Positions 11,655-11,982 of a stretch of 11,982 nucleotides of DNA are shown here, piece after piece. The notes beneath the pieces were generated by a model. That model worked only from the letters and a program-made list of their open reading frames with translations. It was not told the origin of the DNA and did not search any database. Each line of letters starts with the position of its first letter. Positions within the stretch are counted from its first letter, which is position 1. The DNA comes from Candidatus Altarchaeota archaeon (GTDB lineage Archaea; Altiarchaeota; Altiarchaeia; IMC4; QMZM01), in the NCBI GenBank assembly GCA_015523055.1, contig WALD01000099.1, forward strand, positions 1-11,982. The letters run 5' to 3'. A program made the translations under genes and the position numbers.

Positions 11655-11982
11655 ATGACAGAATTCAGATTCAAACAGGTGATCATAGCAAGGAAGGATT
11701 TAGGGCTCAGCCCCGGAAAGCTGGCGGCACAGGTTGCTCATGCATCGGTCTCTGCCGCAGACAAGAGCAAATGGAAGAAACAATGGCTGATGGAGGGGCA
11801 GAAGAAGTCTGTGCTTAAGGTAGATAACCTGAGGGAACTGATTGATATATTCATGAAGGCAAGGGATTCAGGTCTTTCGGCTGAGTTGGTTCAGGATATG
11901 GGAAAGACGGAGATTCCCGCCGGGACGAAGACGTGCGTCGGGATAGGCCCAGCCCCTGAAAAAGAGATAGATAGGGTTACAG
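11655..11982 (+). CDS. pth2: Peptidyl-tRNA hydrolase, Pth2 type (3' end cut by window)
   Basis: Pth2 releases stalled peptidyl-tRNA by cleaving the ester bond between peptide and tRNA; it is the archaeal and eukaryotic form, in the cytoplasm. The 109 residues visible from ATG 11655 contain the family's blocks: FKQVIIARKDLGLSPGKLAA (6-25) with K22, QVAHAS with H29, then AELVQDMGKTEIPAGTKT (76-93) with D81, and CVGIGPAPEKEID (94-106). Family members are about 115-120 residues, so only the last few codons are missing. The start fits the family and has GGTGA upstream. It is transcribed away from the DHQS II gene. Confidence 0.95.
   Translation, partial: MTEFRFKQVIIARKDLGLSPGKLAAQVAHASVSAADKSKWKKQWLMEGQKKSVLKVDNLRELIDIFMKARDSGLSAELVQDMGKTEIPAGTKTCVGIGPAPEKEIDRVT

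Noticed and set aside
1..11982. CRISPR array, complete insertion sequence, integrase or toxin-antitoxin pair
   Set aside because: No regularly spaced direct repeats, transposase or integrase motifs, or small gene pairs of that kind are visible; the only mobile-element trace is the hairpin near 259-288.

Overview
This is archaeal chromosomal DNA, probably the left end of a metagenomic or isolate contig. The archaeal markers are a glycerol-1-phosphate dehydrogenase, aIF2-beta, ribosomal protein S8e, Pth2, archaeal-type 3-dehydroquinate synthase II, ATGA stop/start gene coupling, TATA-like promoters and a tRNA-Cys with a short intron at position 37/38. The euryarchaeal-like gene content and the Ser/Thr-rich linkers before C-terminal membrane anchors do not allow a firm lineage call. 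The first 19 bases are exactly the Tn5 mosaic end used in Nextera libraries, so they are an untrimmed adapter and not biology.

Layout. Bases 93-187 carry an intron-containing tRNA-Cys(GCA) on the minus strand. Bases 189-288 hold three successive hairpins; the last resembles the right end of an IS200/IS605 (tnpB-type) element. From 380 a tightly coupled plus-strand gene string runs to 7133: an acidic-tailed histone-fold-like protein, aIF2-beta, a broken DUF424-family gene, glycerol-1-phosphate dehydrogenase (egsA), a GalT-type nucleotidyltransferase, a membrane-anchored beta-propeller protein, and a membrane-anchored TPR-like repeat protein with a cytoplasmic coiled coil. Almost every junction is an ATGA overlap. 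Bases 7179-9099 (minus) hold a LeuA-family synthase with a probable leaderless promoter and, upstream of it, rps8e with a hairpin/T-run terminator. A short divergent promoter region separates rps8e from a plus-strand Cys-rich membrane-anchored protein (9165-10037).

The most interesting locus is 10021-11591. A plus-strand gene encodes only the C-terminal part of 3-dehydroquinate synthase II, with all its conserved motifs. It converges on a minus-strand gene that encodes the family's N-terminal domain joined to a degenerate copy of the same C-terminal part. Between them the two genes hold one complete set of conserved blocks, which suggests a split, two-subunit enzyme or diverged paralogues. 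A divergently transcribed peptidyl-tRNA hydrolase gene (pth2) is cut by the right edge.

Functionally the window mixes information processing (histone-fold protein, aIF2-beta, S8e, Pth2, tRNA-Cys), archaeal lipid backbone and sugar-nucleotide metabolism (egsA, galT), amino-acid biosynthesis (leuA, shikimate entry) and a surface module of two proteins sharing a repeat of about 60 residues. I see no CRISPR array, complete insertion sequence, prophage gene or toxin-antitoxin pair.
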